A stretch of DNA of 64,000 nucleotides from an uncultured Mycoplasmataceae bacterium (GTDB lineage: Bacteria > Bacillota_I > Bacilli_A > Mycoplasmatales > Mycoplasmoidaceae): positions 1 through 64,000 of the forward strand of contig CAMREV010000004.1 in the NCBI GenBank assembly GCA_947041945.1, in the 5' to 3' direction. Positions 63,796 to 64,000 of this stretch are shown here, in pieces. The notes below the pieces were generated by a model, which did not search any database, was not told the origin of the DNA, and was given only the letters and a program-made list of their open reading frames with translations. Position 1 is the first letter of the stretch. Each line of letters opens with the position of its first letter. Position numbers and translations under genes: made by a program.

Positions 63796-64000
63796 TTAGG
63801 AGGTATTGCACCTACAACAAATCATTCAGATTCTAAAGCATTAGTACCATTTTCAAAAATGAAACCAGCTTTTGCAGCTAGAACTACTTTATTTGACTTA
63901 TTAGGACCAATTATTTCTTTTAAAGATACATCTACATTTACAAGATTACTTGCATCAACATTATTAAATAGCTTTTGAATAGTTGTTAATGTGATTGGAC
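63796..64000 (-). CDS. second P35-like lipoprotein, C-terminal part only
   Basis: The frame enters from the right edge and ends at TAA 63796-63798. It reads TTIQKLFNNVDASNLVNV, then KVVLAAKAGFIFENGTNAL, ESEW (Trp from TGA) and a short FVVGAIPP end. It matches the last repeat of the preceding lipoprotein closely but not exactly, so it is a paralogue from a tandem family. The N-terminus is outside the window. Confidence 0.8.

Overview
The window is about 64 kb of very AT-rich DNA from a mollicute that reads TGA as tryptophan. Many conserved proteins are only full length when TGA is decoded as Trp: S8 ends in the usual Tyr-Val-Trp, S14 ends in Ala-Ser-Trp, and L3, L2, IleS, GyrB, FtsH and DnaN all cross TGA codons. 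The gene set (a P35-like lipoprotein pair, ispE/ispF of the MEP pathway, oriC gene order, a Soj-like ParA near the origin) resembles the Malacoplasma (Mycoplasma penetrans/iowae) branch. That placement is an inference from remembered families, not from a search.

Layout. 1-9.95 kb (minus strand): two coiled-coil/repeat proteins of unknown function sit downstream of rplR, where rpsE would be expected. Upstream of them lies the S10-spc ribosomal operon in order rpsJ-rplC-rplD-rplW-rplB-rpsS-rplV-rpsC-rplP-rpmC-rpsQ-rplN-rplX-rplE-rpsN-rpsH-rplF-rplR. 10-16.1 kb (minus): scpB-scpA-plsC and ecfA1-ecfA2-ecfT-truA (ECF vitamin/cofactor transporter energising module). 16.1-23.4 kb: ileS, a small membrane protein, and the nucleoside salvage operon deoD-deoA-cdd-phosphohexomutase. 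23.5-31.1 kb: FAD-dependent oxidoreductase, tpx, tyrS, a YgjP-type metallopeptidase, a degenerate HAD protein, ftsH, hpt and ispF. 31.2-36.2 kb: a MacB/FtsX-type ABC exporter with a 1405-residue permease.

36.2-48 kb is the replication-origin neighbourhood. On the minus strand dnaA-dnaN-yaaA-gyrB-gyrA run leftwards; on the plus strand rpmH-rnpA-yidC-rsmA run rightwards. The strand switch at about 45.43-45.55 kb marks the likely oriC. Next to gyrA is a partition-like cassette: a ParA with a variant Walker A, a ribbon-helix-helix partner, and an upstream array of 37-bp direct repeats and 14-bp palindromes. A degenerate 291-bp tandem duplication separates this cassette from gyrA.

48-62 kb is an accessory region cut into the core order (rsmA ... 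aldo-keto reductase-ispE ... deoxynucleoside kinase). It holds a DUF2075/Schlafen-type P-loop helicase flanked by a decayed second copy of the rsmA 3' end, an Abi_2 (AbiD/F-like, HEPN motif) gene, a DUF262-DUF1524 (GmrSD-like) gene, and a restriction-modification operon. In that operon one 523-residue protein fuses two adenine methyltransferases of opposite motif order, followed by an AlwI-like endonuclease and a DUF4357-like fragment. I read this as an anti-phage/defence cluster close to the origin. 62-64 kb: a DnaJ-domain gene broken by one nonsense codon, and two adjacent repeat-containing P35-like lipoprotein genes with near-identical terminators.

No tRNA, rRNA, insertion sequence or CRISPR array was recognised. 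All assignments rest on reading motifs by eye; no database search was possible.
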